Part shown: piece after piece, positions 35,439-44,486 of the stretch
Numbering within the stretch: the stretch's first letter is position 1
How the letters are laid out: each line of letters opens with the position of its first letter
NCBI RefSeq assembly: GCF_943193095.1
Contig: NZ_CALPCV010000008.1
Span: forward strand, 21,504 to 85,503
Source of the DNA: Parasutterella muris
GTDB taxonomy: Bacteria; Pseudomonadota; Gammaproteobacteria; Burkholderiales; Burkholderiaceae_F
Direction: 5' to 3'
DNA length: 64,000 nucleotides
Made by a program: the position numbers and the translations under genes
Notes under the pieces: model-generated
What the model saw: the letters and a program-made list of their open reading frames with translations, nothing else
Database searches by the model: none
What the model was told of the DNA's origin: nothing

Positions 35439-36125
35439 TTAGGCCTGACGACTCAAAATATTTTGGAATTCCTGCATGTAGCTTTCATACTGGTTCGCAA
35501 GACGATCCAGGCTGTAAGCAAAGCGGTTGTATCCGATCACGGCAGGAATCGCGGCGAACAGACCGATCGCGGTTGCGACCAGAGCTTCGGCAATACCGGG
35601 GGCTACAACAGCGAGCGAGGCGCTTTCCAGGTTGCCCAGTCCGGTGAAGGCGTCCATGATGCCCCAAACCGTACCGAACAAACCGATGTAGGGAGAAACC
35701 GAACCAATCGTGGCAAGCACCGAAAGACCGGATTCCAGAATGTCCAGCTCTCTCTGGAAGCGGGCGCGCATGGCGCGCGAGACGCTGTCAATGAGCCCGA
35801 ATGTGCCGGCTTTCTGCTCTAGATGGCTCGCTCTGCCGCGCAGAAACTCAGTCATGCCGGAATAGAAAATGCCTTCCTGAGGTCCGATGGAATCGCGGCG
35901 TTCGGCTGCCGATTCATAGAGCTTGTTCAGATCGGCTCCGCCCCAGAAACGCTTGTCGAAGCTTGCGGCTTCTCGTCTGGCGCGGCTCATCTGAAACCAT
36001 TTCTGGAAAATAATCGTCCAGCTCACCAGCGAAAAAATGAGAAGAATGCACAAAACAATCTGCACTACGGCACTGGCTTGTGTGACTAAAGTGATAATGG
36101 ATAAATCAGCGGATGCTTCCATCAC
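35439..36125 (-). CDS. tolQ: Tol system protein TolQ (MotA/TolQ/ExbB family)
   Basis: Proton-channel subunit, 228 residues, three membrane helices at about residues 18-40, 135-157 and 170-192. The central region SVSPYIGLFGTVWGIMDAF and the segment APGIAEALVATAIGLFAAIPAVIGYN carry the conserved channel residues. It follows ybgC by six bases. Together with TolR and TolA it forms the force-generating complex for outer-membrane constriction during division. Confidence 0.97.
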   Translation of the reverse strand: MMEASADLSIITLVTQASAVVQIVLCILLIFSLVSWTIIFQKWFQMSRARREAASFDKRFWGGADLNKLYESAAERRDSIGPQEGIFYSGMTEFLRGRASHLEQKAGTFGLIDSVSRAMRARFQRELDILESGLSVLATIGSVSPYIGLFGTVWGIMDAFTGLGNLESASLAVVAPGIAEALVATAIGLFAAIPAVIGYNRFAYSLDRLANQYESYMQEFQNILSRQA

Positions 36126-36131
36126 GATCCC

Positions 36132-36548
36132 TTACGAAATTAAAAGTTCTTTAAATTTTGCAGACATCTCTTCCGGCATTGCAGTCGGACGGAAAGTATC
36201 CGCGTTCAGTACGCCGCAGCGAATCTCGCCTGAGGCAAGCTTCTCGCCGGCTCTTAATATCTCCTGTGTGAAGCAGAAAGAGGCCCTTCGGCAGTCGGAG
36301 ATTCTCGCCCGGACAATGAGCTCGTCATCAAGATGCGCGGGCCGAATGTAGCGGACCTTTGCCTCGGCGACGACAAATACGATTCGATGCCGCTGATACA
36401 GCTCCTCCTGAGACCAGCCGAGCGCTCTCAGCCATTCTGTACGCGCCCGCTCCATGAATTTAAGGTAGTTGGCGTAATAGACGACCCGAGCACAGTCCGT
36501 ATCTTCATAATACACACGCACGGGTAAGTCAAAGTAAGCCTCAGTCAT
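36132..36548 (-). CDS. ybgC: YbgC-type acyl-CoA thioesterase
   Basis: Hotdog-fold thioesterase that heads tol operons, 138 residues. The catalytic region VYYEDTDCARVVYYANYLKFME (residues 13-34) contains the essential Asp and the conserved Tyr-Ala-Asn-Tyr helix start. It acts on acyl-CoA or acyl-ACP linked to phospholipid metabolism; the substrate in this organism is unknown. Six bases separate it from tolQ. Confidence 0.95.
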   Translation of the reverse strand: MTEAYFDLPVRVYYEDTDCARVVYYANYLKFMERARTEWLRALGWSQEELYQRHRIVFVVAEAKVRYIRPAHLDDELIVRARISDCRRASFCFTQEILRAGEKLASGEIRCGVLNADTFRPTAMPEEMSAKFKELLIS

Positions 36549-36679
36549 TTAAGAATATCGCTCCCTGCCGAATATCGGTCAATACACACAGAAGTCCAAA
36601 GCAAGATTTTATCAAGCTGATTCTGATAAATAGTTTTTTTGGCTGGCTGTGTATCCAAATCAAGCGCTTTCTGACATCC

Positions 36680-36707
36680 TTGGAAACAAAGCTTAAACTG
36701 AGATAAT
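36680..36707 (+). promoter_or_regulatory. Candidate promoter for the peptide ABC transporter operon
   Basis: -35-like TTGGAA at 36680-36685 and -10-like GATAAT at 36702-36707 with a 16-base spacer, 82 bases before the GTG start of the binding-protein gene. This is a pattern match only. Confidence 0.45.
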
Positions 36708-36788
36708 GTGTTGGTAAATGTTTCATTTCTTTGGGTTTTTAATCAAACTGATAAGATATTGCGTCCCAAAATAGGTGAAAGGATAAAA

Positions 36789-39059
36789 GTGAAAAGAAAT
36801 ACGGCAAACCCAAGGTCTCGAGCGAGAGCGCTGCTCTGCCTTTCGTCGCTTTTGGGCTGCATGTTTTTGCTTTCTTCATGCCGAGAAATTCCCAATGCCG
36901 TGCACAGCGAACAGGAACTTTCCGCAAACACTTTATTTACGCCTTTTTCAGGCCGCAGCCCTAAGCATCTGGATCCGACCAGTTCTTACTCGTCGGATGA
37001 AACACCTTATACCTACAATATTTACGAACCGCTTTATCAGTATCACTACCTCAAAAGACCCTATGAGCTGATCCCCCGAGCGGCTGAAAGGATTGTTCAG
37101 CCGGTTTATTTCGATAAGAACGGAAATAAGCTTGGTAAAGACGCAGACCCTGAAGAGGTCGCGCTCAGTGTGTACGAAATTCCGCTGAAGAAAGGCATCA
37201 TGTATGCGCCGCATCCCGCTTTCGCGAGGGATGCGGAGGGTCGCTACGTGAATCATCATCTTGCGCCCGAGGTCATTGACGGGCTGCGCAATCCGCTCGA
37301 TCTGCCGCAAAAAGGAACTCGGGAGCTCGAGGCGGAAGATTATGTCTATGCGATTAAGCGTATGGCGAACCCGCGCATTATCTCTCCGATCTTCGGAACG
37401 ATGGCTAATCATCTTTCGGGACTGAACGAATACGCGGTCCTGGCTCGAGCAGAAGATGAGCGACTCAGACGCGGACTTTCGCCTACGGACCGCGATCTGC
37501 CGTTTCTGGATTTCAGAAAAATTCCTCTGAAGGGTGTCAGCGCGCCCGATAAGTACACGCTGCGCCTGGAGGTCAAAGGCAAATATCCTCAGTTTTCCAA
37601 TTGGCTTGCAATGACCTTTTTTTCTCCCATCCCTTGGGAAGCAGAAGCGTTCTACGCGCAGAAGGGCATGGCAAAGAACAATCTTTCTCTGAATTACTGG
37701 CCGGTCGGAACCGGTCCCTACATGCTGGTCGAATCGATTGAAAACCGCAGACATGTCATGGAGCGCAACCCGAACTACAGAAAAACGGAACTTTATCCGT
37801 GCGAAGGCGAGGAGCTTGACGAGTCAAAGGGCTATCTGCAGGACTGCGGCAAGCCGATGCCTTTTATTGATCGAATTGAAATCAGCGCGGAAAAAGAAAG
37901 CGTGCCTCTGCAGACGAAATTTCTACAGGGCTATTACGATTCTCCGCAGATTGAGCGTCTGGACAACGGTCAGGGTTTTCTGATCGGCATGGCCGACAGC
38001 GCCAAGAAAGAAAAAGAATATCGCGAAAAGAAACTGCAGTTCCCGAAGACGGTAGAAGCTCAGAATACTTACTTCGGATTTAACTGGCTCGATCCTGTGA
38101 TCGGCCGAGGCGATACGCCCGAGCAGCAGGAGCGCAACCGTAAGCTTCGTCAGGCGATCTCTATCGCGATGGACTGGGAAGAGTACATTCAGATTTTCCA
38201 GAAAGGGCTCGCATCTCCTGCGCACGGTCCGCTGCCGCCGGGATTGTTCGGTTACAGCAAAGACGGCGCGGCGGCATTCAACCCCTATGTTTACGAGAAA
38301 GGCGAGGACGGACAGATCCGCCGCAAATCTCTGGCTGAAGCAAAAAAACTTCTGAGCGAGGCCGGTTATCCGGACGGACGGGATCAGAAAACGGGAGAAC
38401 CGCTTGTATTGAATCTGGACTTTCAGGCGGCTGCGTCTCCTGCGACAAAATCCGTGCTGGACTGGTATCAGAAGCAGTTTGCCAAGATCGGAATTCAGCT
38501 CGATATCCGCGCGACGGACTACAACCGCTTCCAGGATAAAGTCATTACCGGAAATCATCAGCTGTTCCTTTGGGGTTGGCTCGCAGACTACCCGGATGCG
38601 GAGAATTTCTTATTTCTGCTTTACGGACCCAACGCGAAGTCGAGCACGGGCGGTTCTGGAGAAAACGCTTCGAACTATCAGAACGATGACTATGACCGGA
38701 TTTACGCCAAGATGCGCTACTTGGATGAGGGTCCGGAAAAGGCTGCCGCCATTGAAGAGCTGATCCGCATTGTGCAGAAAGACGCTCCGTGGTCGTTCGG
38801 ATACTTCCCGACGAGCGCCGCGGCTTTTCATCAGTGGGTGCATAACGGTAAACCGACACAGATTGTCCGCAACCATATCCAGTATTTGAGGCTTGACCCC
38901 GCGACCCGAGTCGAGCGCGTTAAAGAGTGGAATAAACCGATCTACTGGCCGCTCTTTATTCTGGCTGCGCTTCTGGGTTCACTGGTTGTTCCGGCCGTGA
39001 TTCTGCACCGCAGAAGAGAGCGCATGACCGCCCGTACTGCACAGGAGTCCTTGAAATGA
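36789..39059 (+). CDS. Peptide ABC transporter substrate-binding lipoprotein with C-terminal membrane helix
   Basis: Family 5 (oligopeptide/dipeptide) solute-binding protein, 756 residues from GTG 36789, which has AAAGGA upstream; the frame is open to 36708 but those residues precede a lipoprotein signal. The signal ends in lipobox LSSC with Cys at residue 31 followed by Arg. The binding domain shows family segments such as ADYPDAENFLFLLYGPN and YWPVGTGPYMLVE. Unusually, the C-terminus has a hydrophobic helix (WPLFILAALLGSLVVPAVIL, about 718-738) and then a basic tail RRRERM, so the protein would be anchored at both ends. Its stop overlaps the permease start (ATGA). The size exceeds the usual 500-600 residues. 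Confidence 0.88.
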   Translation: MKRNTANPRSRARALLCLSSLLGCMFLLSSCREIPNAVHSEQELSANTLFTPFSGRSPKHLDPTSSYSSDETPYTYNIYEPLYQYHYLKRPYELIPRAAERIVQPVYFDKNGNKLGKDADPEEVALSVYEIPLKKGIMYAPHPAFARDAEGRYVNHHLAPEVIDGLRNPLDLPQKGTRELEAEDYVYAIKRMANPRIISPIFGTMANHLSGLNEYAVLARAEDERLRRGLSPTDRDLPFLDFRKIPLKGVSAPDKYTLRLEVKGKYPQFSNWLAMTFFSPIPWEAEAFYAQKGMAKNNLSLNYWPVGTGPYMLVESIENRRHVMERNPNYRKTELYPCEGEELDESKGYLQDCGKPMPFIDRIEISAEKESVPLQTKFLQGYYDSPQIERLDNGQGFLIGMADSAKKEKEYREKKLQFPKTVEAQNTYFGFNWLDPVIGRGDTPEQQERNRKLRQAISIAMDWEEYIQIFQKGLASPAHGPLPPGLFGYSKDGAAAFNPYVYEKGEDGQIRRKSLAEAKKLLSEAGYPDGRDQKTGEPLVLNLDFQAAASPATKSVLDWYQKQFAKIGIQLDIRATDYNRFQDKVITGNHQLFLWGWLADYPDAENFLFLLYGPNAKSSTGGSGENASNYQNDDYDRIYAKMRYLDEGPEKAAAIEELIRIVQKDAPWSFGYFPTSAAAFHQWVHNGKPTQIVRNHIQYLRLDPATRVERVKEWNKPIYWPLFILAALLGSLVVPAVILHRRRERMTARTAQESLK

Positions 39060-40033
39060 TTCGATATCTTTTAAGACGCATCGGCTACGGCTTTTTAATT
39101 CTCATCGGCGTGAATCTGCTGACGTTCGTTTTGTTTTTTACCGTCAACACGCCGGATGATATGGCGCGGCTCAATATCGGCGGAAAACGCGTGACGGCTG
39201 AAGCGATTGAAAGCTGGAAGAAATTCCACGGCTACGACAAGCCGCTTCTGTGGAACGAGAGTGCTGAAGGAGCAAAAAAAGCGACAGAAACCATTTTTTG
39301 GGAGCACAGCGCCCGAATGATGGTCGGTGACTTAGGCGCGTCTGATACCGGCCGCGATATTGCCTATGAGATTAAAAATCGAATGGGCCCTTCGATCGCG
39401 CTTGCGCTGCCGACATTTTTACTTGGTGTCTTCGTCATCGTGGTGTTCTCTCTGGGGCTGGTGTTTTTCCGGCATACGAAGCTCGAGATCGGCGGCGTGA
39501 TTCTTGCGATCGTCGTGATGTCGATTTCCGGACTTTTCTACATTATTTTCGGACAGTGGCTGTTTTCCAAGATTCTCAAGCTCGTGCCGATTTCCGGTTT
39601 TGAAAGCGGCACAGCGATGGCGGCTTTTCTCATTCTTCCGGTCGCGATCGGCGTTTTCTCCCGCATTGGCGGAGACGCGCTCCTTTACCGATCCATGTTT
39701 TTAGAGGAGATCAGCAAAGATTATGTCCGCACGGCCCGCGCCAAAGGGCTGCCGGAGTCAGCCGTGCTCTTTAAGCATGTTCTGCGTAACGCAAGTCTTC
39801 CGATCCTCACCTCGACGGTGGCGGTTCTTCCGATGCTGTTCTTAGGCTCACTGGTGATGGAGAGTTTCTTCGGCATTCCGGGACTGGGCAGCTTTACGAT
39901 TGACGCGATTAACAGTCAAGATTTTGCGATTGTGCGCACCATGGTGTTTGTCGGAACCGTTCTTTATGTGATCGGTCTGATTTTGACGGATGTGGCCTAC
40001 ACGATTGCCGACCCGAGGATTCGACTCAAATGA
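39056..40033 (+). CDS. Peptide ABC transporter permease 1 (DppB/OppB family)
   Basis: Inner-membrane permease, 325 residues, with the first helix at residues 10-30 and five more from about 115 to 315. The periplasmic loop after helix 1 is long. The EAA loop is visible as EEISKDYVRTARAKGLPESAVLFKHVLRNASLP near residues 215-245 and contacts the ATPase. It overlaps the binding-protein gene by four bases and the next permease by four bases (ATGA). It pairs with the downstream permease as a heterodimer. Confidence 0.94.
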   Translation: MIRYLLRRIGYGFLILIGVNLLTFVLFFTVNTPDDMARLNIGGKRVTAEAIESWKKFHGYDKPLLWNESAEGAKKATETIFWEHSARMMVGDLGASDTGRDIAYEIKNRMGPSIALALPTFLLGVFVIVVFSLGLVFFRHTKLEIGGVILAIVVMSISGLFYIIFGQWLFSKILKLVPISGFESGTAMAAFLILPVAIGVFSRIGGDALLYRSMFLEEISKDYVRTARAKGLPESAVLFKHVLRNASLPILTSTVAVLPMLFLGSLVMESFFGIPGLGSFTIDAINSQDFAIVRTMVFVGTVLYVIGLILTDVAYTIADPRIRLK

Positions 40034-41448
40034 TGATGCCTAAATTTGTTCTTCTGCCGACGGACATTGTGGTCATTGTCTTGGTTGCGGCACTCGGTTT
40101 TTATCTCTGGCATGCGCTGCGCAGCGATGAGCTGCGCGCCCGATGGCGCTATGTGATGGGCTCGGCGGCCGCGCTTTGCTCACTGACACTGCTCGGTTTT
40201 TTCCTTTTGACTGCCGTTTTGGATTCGGTGCATTTCCGTCCGGTTATCGCGGTGCAGGATCAGCACGCGGTTTATGACGTTAAGACGTATTCTCTGCTGG
40301 ACAAAGCGTTTGGCAAGGCGCATCTTGCCGAAGAAAAGTCTTACTCGGAGCCGCTGGCGACGCGCACCTTTGAAAAAAATTCACGCTTTGAAAACGGTCG
40401 TCCGATTCGTGATTACGAGCCGCTGAAAGCAGGCGGCGCGCATCTGAAGGACGAGAGCGATCACGTTAGCGATGTTCTTGTCAGATGCGCTTTTGCGCTT
40501 GCTATTGGTCTTGCCGCCTGCGCTGCGCTTTGGGTCATTTGCGTTCTCTGCGCCGCGCGCGCCAAAGGAAGGACCTTTGCCGAGGAGGCGGGCAGGCTCT
40601 TTAAGCGGCGAGACGAGGTGCCCTATGAAGCCGTTCTTTCGACCGTTTCGATTTTGGTGCTCCTCGGATCTCTTATCGCGTTTCTCTGGCCCTTCTACCA
40701 CGTGATGGGCACTGATCAGACCGGCAACGATGTGCTTTTCCAGGCGTTTAAATCGATTCGTACCGCGCTGGTTATCGGAACGCTTGCCACGCTGACAACG
40801 CTGCCTTTCGCCGTGGTGCTCGGCATCAGCGCCGGTTTTTTCAAGGGTTGGGTTGATGACTTGATTCAGTACCTGTACACCACGCTCTCTTCGATTCCGA
40901 GTGTGCTGCTGATTGCCGCTTCCGTGCTGATGATTCAGGTGTTTATTGACGCGCATCCCGGCATGTACGCCACCGGCATTGAGCGGGCGGACCTAAGGCT
41001 CTTTATGCTGAGCGTCATTATCGGTCTTACAGGCTGGGCGACGCTTGCGCGTTTGCTGCGCGCGGAGACGCTCAAGATTTCTCAGCTTGATTACATCCAG
41101 GCGGCAAGAGCGTTCGGTGTCGGACCGTTCCGTATTATGCGCCGCCACGTGCTTCCGAATGTGCTTCACATCGTATTGATTGTGGCGGTTTTGGATTTCT
41201 CGGGCATCGTGCTGTATGAGGCCGTGCTCTCCTATGTGGGCGTTGGGGTCGACCCGACCACATACAGTTTCGGCTCGATGATCAACGCGGGCAGACTCGA
41301 ACTTTCTAGAACCCCTGTGGTTTGGTGGAATCTCTGTACGGCGTTTGTTTTTATGCTGACGCTGGTTCTTTCGGCAAATCTTCTGGCTTCTTCCGTGCGG
41401 GAAGCGTTTGATCCGCGTTTGGCAATTAAAGTGAAGAGAGGAAAGTAA
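40030..41448 (+). CDS. Peptide ABC transporter permease 2 (DppC/OppC family, extended N-terminus)
   Basis: Second inner-membrane permease, 472 residues, longer than ordinary OppC (about 300). Extra helices occupy the first 200 residues (near 9-28, 42-65 and 152-177), separated by a hydrophilic segment, followed by the standard six-helix core. The EAA loop is LKISQLDYIQAARAFGVGPFRIMRRHVLPN near 350-380. Three consecutive ATG codons begin the gene and overlap the previous stop. It ends one base into the ATPase gene start. Confidence 0.93.
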   Translation: MMMPKFVLLPTDIVVIVLVAALGFYLWHALRSDELRARWRYVMGSAAALCSLTLLGFFLLTAVLDSVHFRPVIAVQDQHAVYDVKTYSLLDKAFGKAHLAEEKSYSEPLATRTFEKNSRFENGRPIRDYEPLKAGGAHLKDESDHVSDVLVRCAFALAIGLAACAALWVICVLCAARAKGRTFAEEAGRLFKRRDEVPYEAVLSTVSILVLLGSLIAFLWPFYHVMGTDQTGNDVLFQAFKSIRTALVIGTLATLTTLPFAVVLGISAGFFKGWVDDLIQYLYTTLSSIPSVLLIAASVLMIQVFIDAHPGMYATGIERADLRLFMLSVIIGLTGWATLARLLRAETLKISQLDYIQAARAFGVGPFRIMRRHVLPNVLHIVLIVAVLDFSGIVLYEAVLSYVGVGVDPTTYSFGSMINAGRLELSRTPVVWWNLCTAFVFMLTLVLSANLLASSVREAFDPRLAIKVKRGK

Positions 41449-43274
41449 TGCTGCAGATATCGAACATGGTGACTGACATTCTCACTTCCGAGGATACGGT
41501 GCGCGTGGTTGACGGTTTGAGCTTAGAGCTCAGACCCGGAGAGTTCTGCGCTTTAGTAGGCGAATCCGGCTGCGGAAAATCGATGACGGCGTTTTCTCTG
41601 CTGCGTCTTTTGCCGAGTACGGGCCGTGTCACATCAGGCGTCGTCACGGTTGACGGCACCGAGATTATGGGGCTGCCCGAGTCAATGATGCGTCATATTC
41701 GTTCCTCAAAGATCAGCCTGATTTTTCAGGAACCGGCGACGTCGCTGAACCCAGTTATGACGGTCGGCGATCAGATCGTAGAGACAATTGAACTGCATAC
41801 GGCGCTTAGAGGCGCAAAGGCCCGCGCTAAGGCGCTTGAATGGCTGAAAAAAGTCGGCATTCCGGAGCCCGAGAGACGTATTGACTCTTTCCCGCATGAG
41901 CTTTCCGGCGGACAAAAGCAGCGCGTCATGATCGCGATCGCGCTGGCGGCGCAGCCGAAATACTTAATCGCGGACGAGCCGACGACCGCGCTTGATGTGA
42001 CCATTCAGGCGCAGATTCTTGATCTCATTAAGAGCCTTCGCGATTCGGAAAACATTGGCGTTCTGCTGATCACGCATGATTTGACGGTAGTTGCTCAGGT
42101 GGCGGACCGTGTGGGTCTGATGTATGCCGGAGAGCTTGTGGAAGAGGCCAGCGCTCAGGATTTCTTCTCGAGCCCCTACCATCCGTACGCGCGCAATTTG
42201 CTCAAAGCACTCCCGGAAGGCAAAGATAAATCGCACCCGCTTCAGGCGATTCCCGGGATGGTGCCCCGCTTGAACCGAAAGTTTGTCGGATGCCGTTTTG
42301 CCGATCGCTGTACTGAAGCAAGAGCAGAGTGCAGGCGAGGCGACGTCCCTCTGACGGATTTCGGTACTCGGCGCGTTCGCTGTTTGTTTCCGATTAAATC
42401 GAAAGTAGAGCTTCCGAGAAGTGACGCCGCGGTGGAAAGCGCAGCGACGGAAGTGGGCGCTTTGCTGCAGGTGCGTGACTATAACGTTTGGTTTCCTACG
42501 CACGGCGGCTTCCTGCGCCGGCCGGATTATGTGAAAGCGGTTCAGGACGTATCTTTTGATGTGCTTCGGGGCCGCACCACCGCGCTGGTCGGAGAAAGCG
42601 GAAGCGGCAAGACGACTGTCGCGCGAGGCGTTCTGCAGCTGCTTCGCATCGCGGCGCATATCAACGGTTCGGCGCGGCTTGACGGCACCGAGCTCAGTGA
42701 GCTCAAAGGACAGGCGCTCTTAGAAGCAAGACGACGAATACAGGTGATTTTCCAAGACCCGTTCTCAAGTCTTAATCCGCGCATGCGCGTTAAAGAGATT
42801 CTTTTAGAGGGGCTCGAAAGTCTGAGACCGGGCACTTCAGCTTCAGAAGCGATCGATCGGGCGGAATCCGCAGTCAATCTCTGCGGTCTGCGTTCGGATT
42901 CACTTTACCGCTATCCGCATGAGTTTTCCGGCGGACAGCGTCAGCGTTTGGCGATTGCCCGGGCGCTTCTGGTGGAGCCGGAATTGCTGATTTGTGATGA
43001 GCCGACTTCTGCGCTTGACGTATCGGTACAGGCCCAGATTCTGAATTTGTTAAACGAGATCCAGAAAAACAGAGGGATTTCGTACCTTTTTATCACGCAC
43101 AACTTCAGCGTGGTGCGTTACCTCGCCGATGACGTCATTGTGATGAAGGACGGACGTGTCGTTGAGTCTGGAACCGCGGCGGAGGTTTTAAATACGCCCA
43201 GAGAAGTCTATACGCAGAATCTTTTGAACGCGGTGCCGAATTTTGACGCGCTGCGCCAAAAGCTCGGAAAATAA
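41448..43274 (+). CDS. Peptide ABC transporter ATPase, two fused nucleotide-binding domains
   Basis: 608-residue cytoplasmic ATPase in which OppD- and OppF-like domains are fused, as in YejF. First domain: Walker A GESGCGKS near residue 39, signature LSGGQKQR near 152, Walker B LIADEPTTALD near 172. A C-terminal OppD-type cysteine segment (VGCRFADRCTEARAECRRG) follows near 285. Second domain: Walker A GESGSGKT near 382, signature FSGGQRQR near 491, Walker B LICDEPTSALD near 511. The fusion and four-gene operon resemble the YejABEF layout. The stop codon lies at the edge of a terminator that serves the opposite strand. Confidence 0.96.
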   Translation: MLQISNMVTDILTSEDTVRVVDGLSLELRPGEFCALVGESGCGKSMTAFSLLRLLPSTGRVTSGVVTVDGTEIMGLPESMMRHIRSSKISLIFQEPATSLNPVMTVGDQIVETIELHTALRGAKARAKALEWLKKVGIPEPERRIDSFPHELSGGQKQRVMIAIALAAQPKYLIADEPTTALDVTIQAQILDLIKSLRDSENIGVLLITHDLTVVAQVADRVGLMYAGELVEEASAQDFFSSPYHPYARNLLKALPEGKDKSHPLQAIPGMVPRLNRKFVGCRFADRCTEARAECRRGDVPLTDFGTRRVRCLFPIKSKVELPRSDAAVESAATEVGALLQVRDYNVWFPTHGGFLRRPDYVKAVQDVSFDVLRGRTTALVGESGSGKTTVARGVLQLLRIAAHINGSARLDGTELSELKGQALLEARRRIQVIFQDPFSSLNPRMRVKEILLEGLESLRPGTSASEAIDRAESAVNLCGLRSDSLYRYPHEFSGGQRQRLAIARALLVEPELLICDEPTSALDVSVQAQILNLLNEIQKNRGISYLFITHNFSVVRYLADDVIVMKDGRVVESGTAAEVLNTPREVYTQNLLNAVPNFDALRQKLGK

Positions 43275-43309
43275 AAAAGAGCCTTTCTTTTTTGCGTAAG
43301 AAAGGCTCT
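43273..43309 (-). terminator. Intrinsic terminator between the ABC operon and the UxaA-type genes
   Basis: Perfect 12-bp stem AGAGCCTTTCTT/AAGAAAGGCTCT with an 8-base loop; on the - strand it is followed by TTTTTT. It ends the lyase operon and may stop the convergent ABC transcript too. Confidence 0.92.
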
Positions 43310-43323
43310 GATTGACTCAGCGA

Positions 43324-44484
43324 CTAGATAAAGCGGCAGACGTGATCGACTGCGATATCGGAGAATCCGAGCGCTTCGGCTTTCGTCATCTTGCCGGAGG
43401 CGACCTCGACGACATCCTCGAGGATCCGCTCGCCCGCTTCGTTGATCGTTTCTTCGCCCTCCAAAATGCCCGAGACATCAATGTCCATGTTGTCTTTCAT
43501 GCGTTTGGCGGTAATCGGGTTGGCGGTGACCTTGATGACCGGCGCTAAGGCGTGACCGGTCGGTGTGCCGCGGCCGGTGGTAAAGACAACCACGGTCGCG
43601 CCGCCCGCGATCATGCTGGTGACCGAAGAGATGTCATATCCCGGAGTGTCCATGATCAGAGCGCCTTTCTTAGTCGGGCGTGCCGCTTCGGCAAGCACTT
43701 CAACCACCGGTCGGGTTCCGCCTTTGTGGATGCAGCCGAGGCTCTTTTCTTCGATTGTGGAGAGCCCGCCCGCTTTATTGCCGGGGGTCGGCTGTCCGGT
43801 ACGGCAGTCCTGGCCGGCAAGCGCGAGATGCTTCTCGTAATCCTCGCAGATGCGGATGATCTGATCATGAATCTCAGGCGTGGCGCCTCTTCTGGCAAGC
43901 ACATGCTCGGCACCGATGAATTCGACCGTTTCGCTCATCATTGTGGTTGCGCCGAGATCAACAAGCCGATCGGCCATATTGCCGACCGCGGGGTTGGAGG
44001 CGATGCCGCTGGTCGCGTCGGATCCGCCGCATTCAATCGCGACGAAGAGATCCGAGACCGGACACTTGGTCCGCTGCATCTGACTGGCCTCGGCGACCAT
44101 CTGACGCGCGGCTCGGACCGCCAAAGCGGCGGTTTCCACAGTGCCGCCTTCTTCCTGAATGCCAAAAGAGACAACCGGCTTATCGGTCAGAGCGCGGATT
44201 TTGTCTGCGATCTGGCGATGACCGACTGTTTCGCAGCCGAGACCGATGATAATCACGCCGTAAACATTCGCGTTGAGCGCGAAACCGGTGAGCACGCGCT
44301 GCGTGAGTTCGGTGTTGGCGGCAACGTCAGAGCAGCCGACGTTGATGATGACGTTTTTTGTACCGCGCACCTGAGAGGCGACAACGCGGCAGGTTTCGGA
44401 AGCGCAGGCGCAGGAAGGAAGAATCAGTACATGATTTCTCACGCCGACGGAACCGTCAGATCTTTTGTATCCTAAAAATTCCAT
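43324..44484 (-). CDS. UxaA-family lyase, large subunit (altronate dehydratase or sulfolactate sulfo-lyase type)
   Basis: 386-residue protein of the UxaA C-terminal family. It begins MEFLGYKRSDGSVGVRNHVLILPSC and has the GLGCETVG, ECGGSDATSGIASNPAVG and MDTPGYDISSVT motifs that place it with SuyB, altronate/galactarate dehydratase C-terminal domains and similar iron-dependent lyases. A separate small subunit is encoded two bases upstream, the two-subunit layout of (2R)-sulfolactate sulfo-lyase SuyAB as well as of split altronate dehydratases. Which acid is the substrate cannot be told from the sequence, and no transporter or regulator sits next to it. Terminator follows. Confidence 0.8.
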   Translation of the reverse strand: MEFLGYKRSDGSVGVRNHVLILPSCACASETCRVVASQVRGTKNVIINVGCSDVAANTELTQRVLTGFALNANVYGVIIIGLGCETVGHRQIADKIRALTDKPVVSFGIQEEGGTVETAALAVRAARQMVAEASQMQRTKCPVSDLFVAIECGGSDATSGIASNPAVGNMADRLVDLGATTMMSETVEFIGAEHVLARRGATPEIHDQIIRICEDYEKHLALAGQDCRTGQPTPGNKAGGLSTIEEKSLGCIHKGGTRPVVEVLAEAARPTKKGALIMDTPGYDISSVTSMIAGGATVVVFTTGRGTPTGHALAPVIKVTANPITAKRMKDNMDIDVSGILEGEETINEAGERILEDVVEVASGKMTKAEALGFSDIAVDHVCRFI

Positions 44485-44486
44485 CG

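Noticed and set aside
43552..44475. 307-residue frame opposite the UxaA-type large subunit
   Set aside because: Antisense shadow of a gene with clear family motifs; no start signal.
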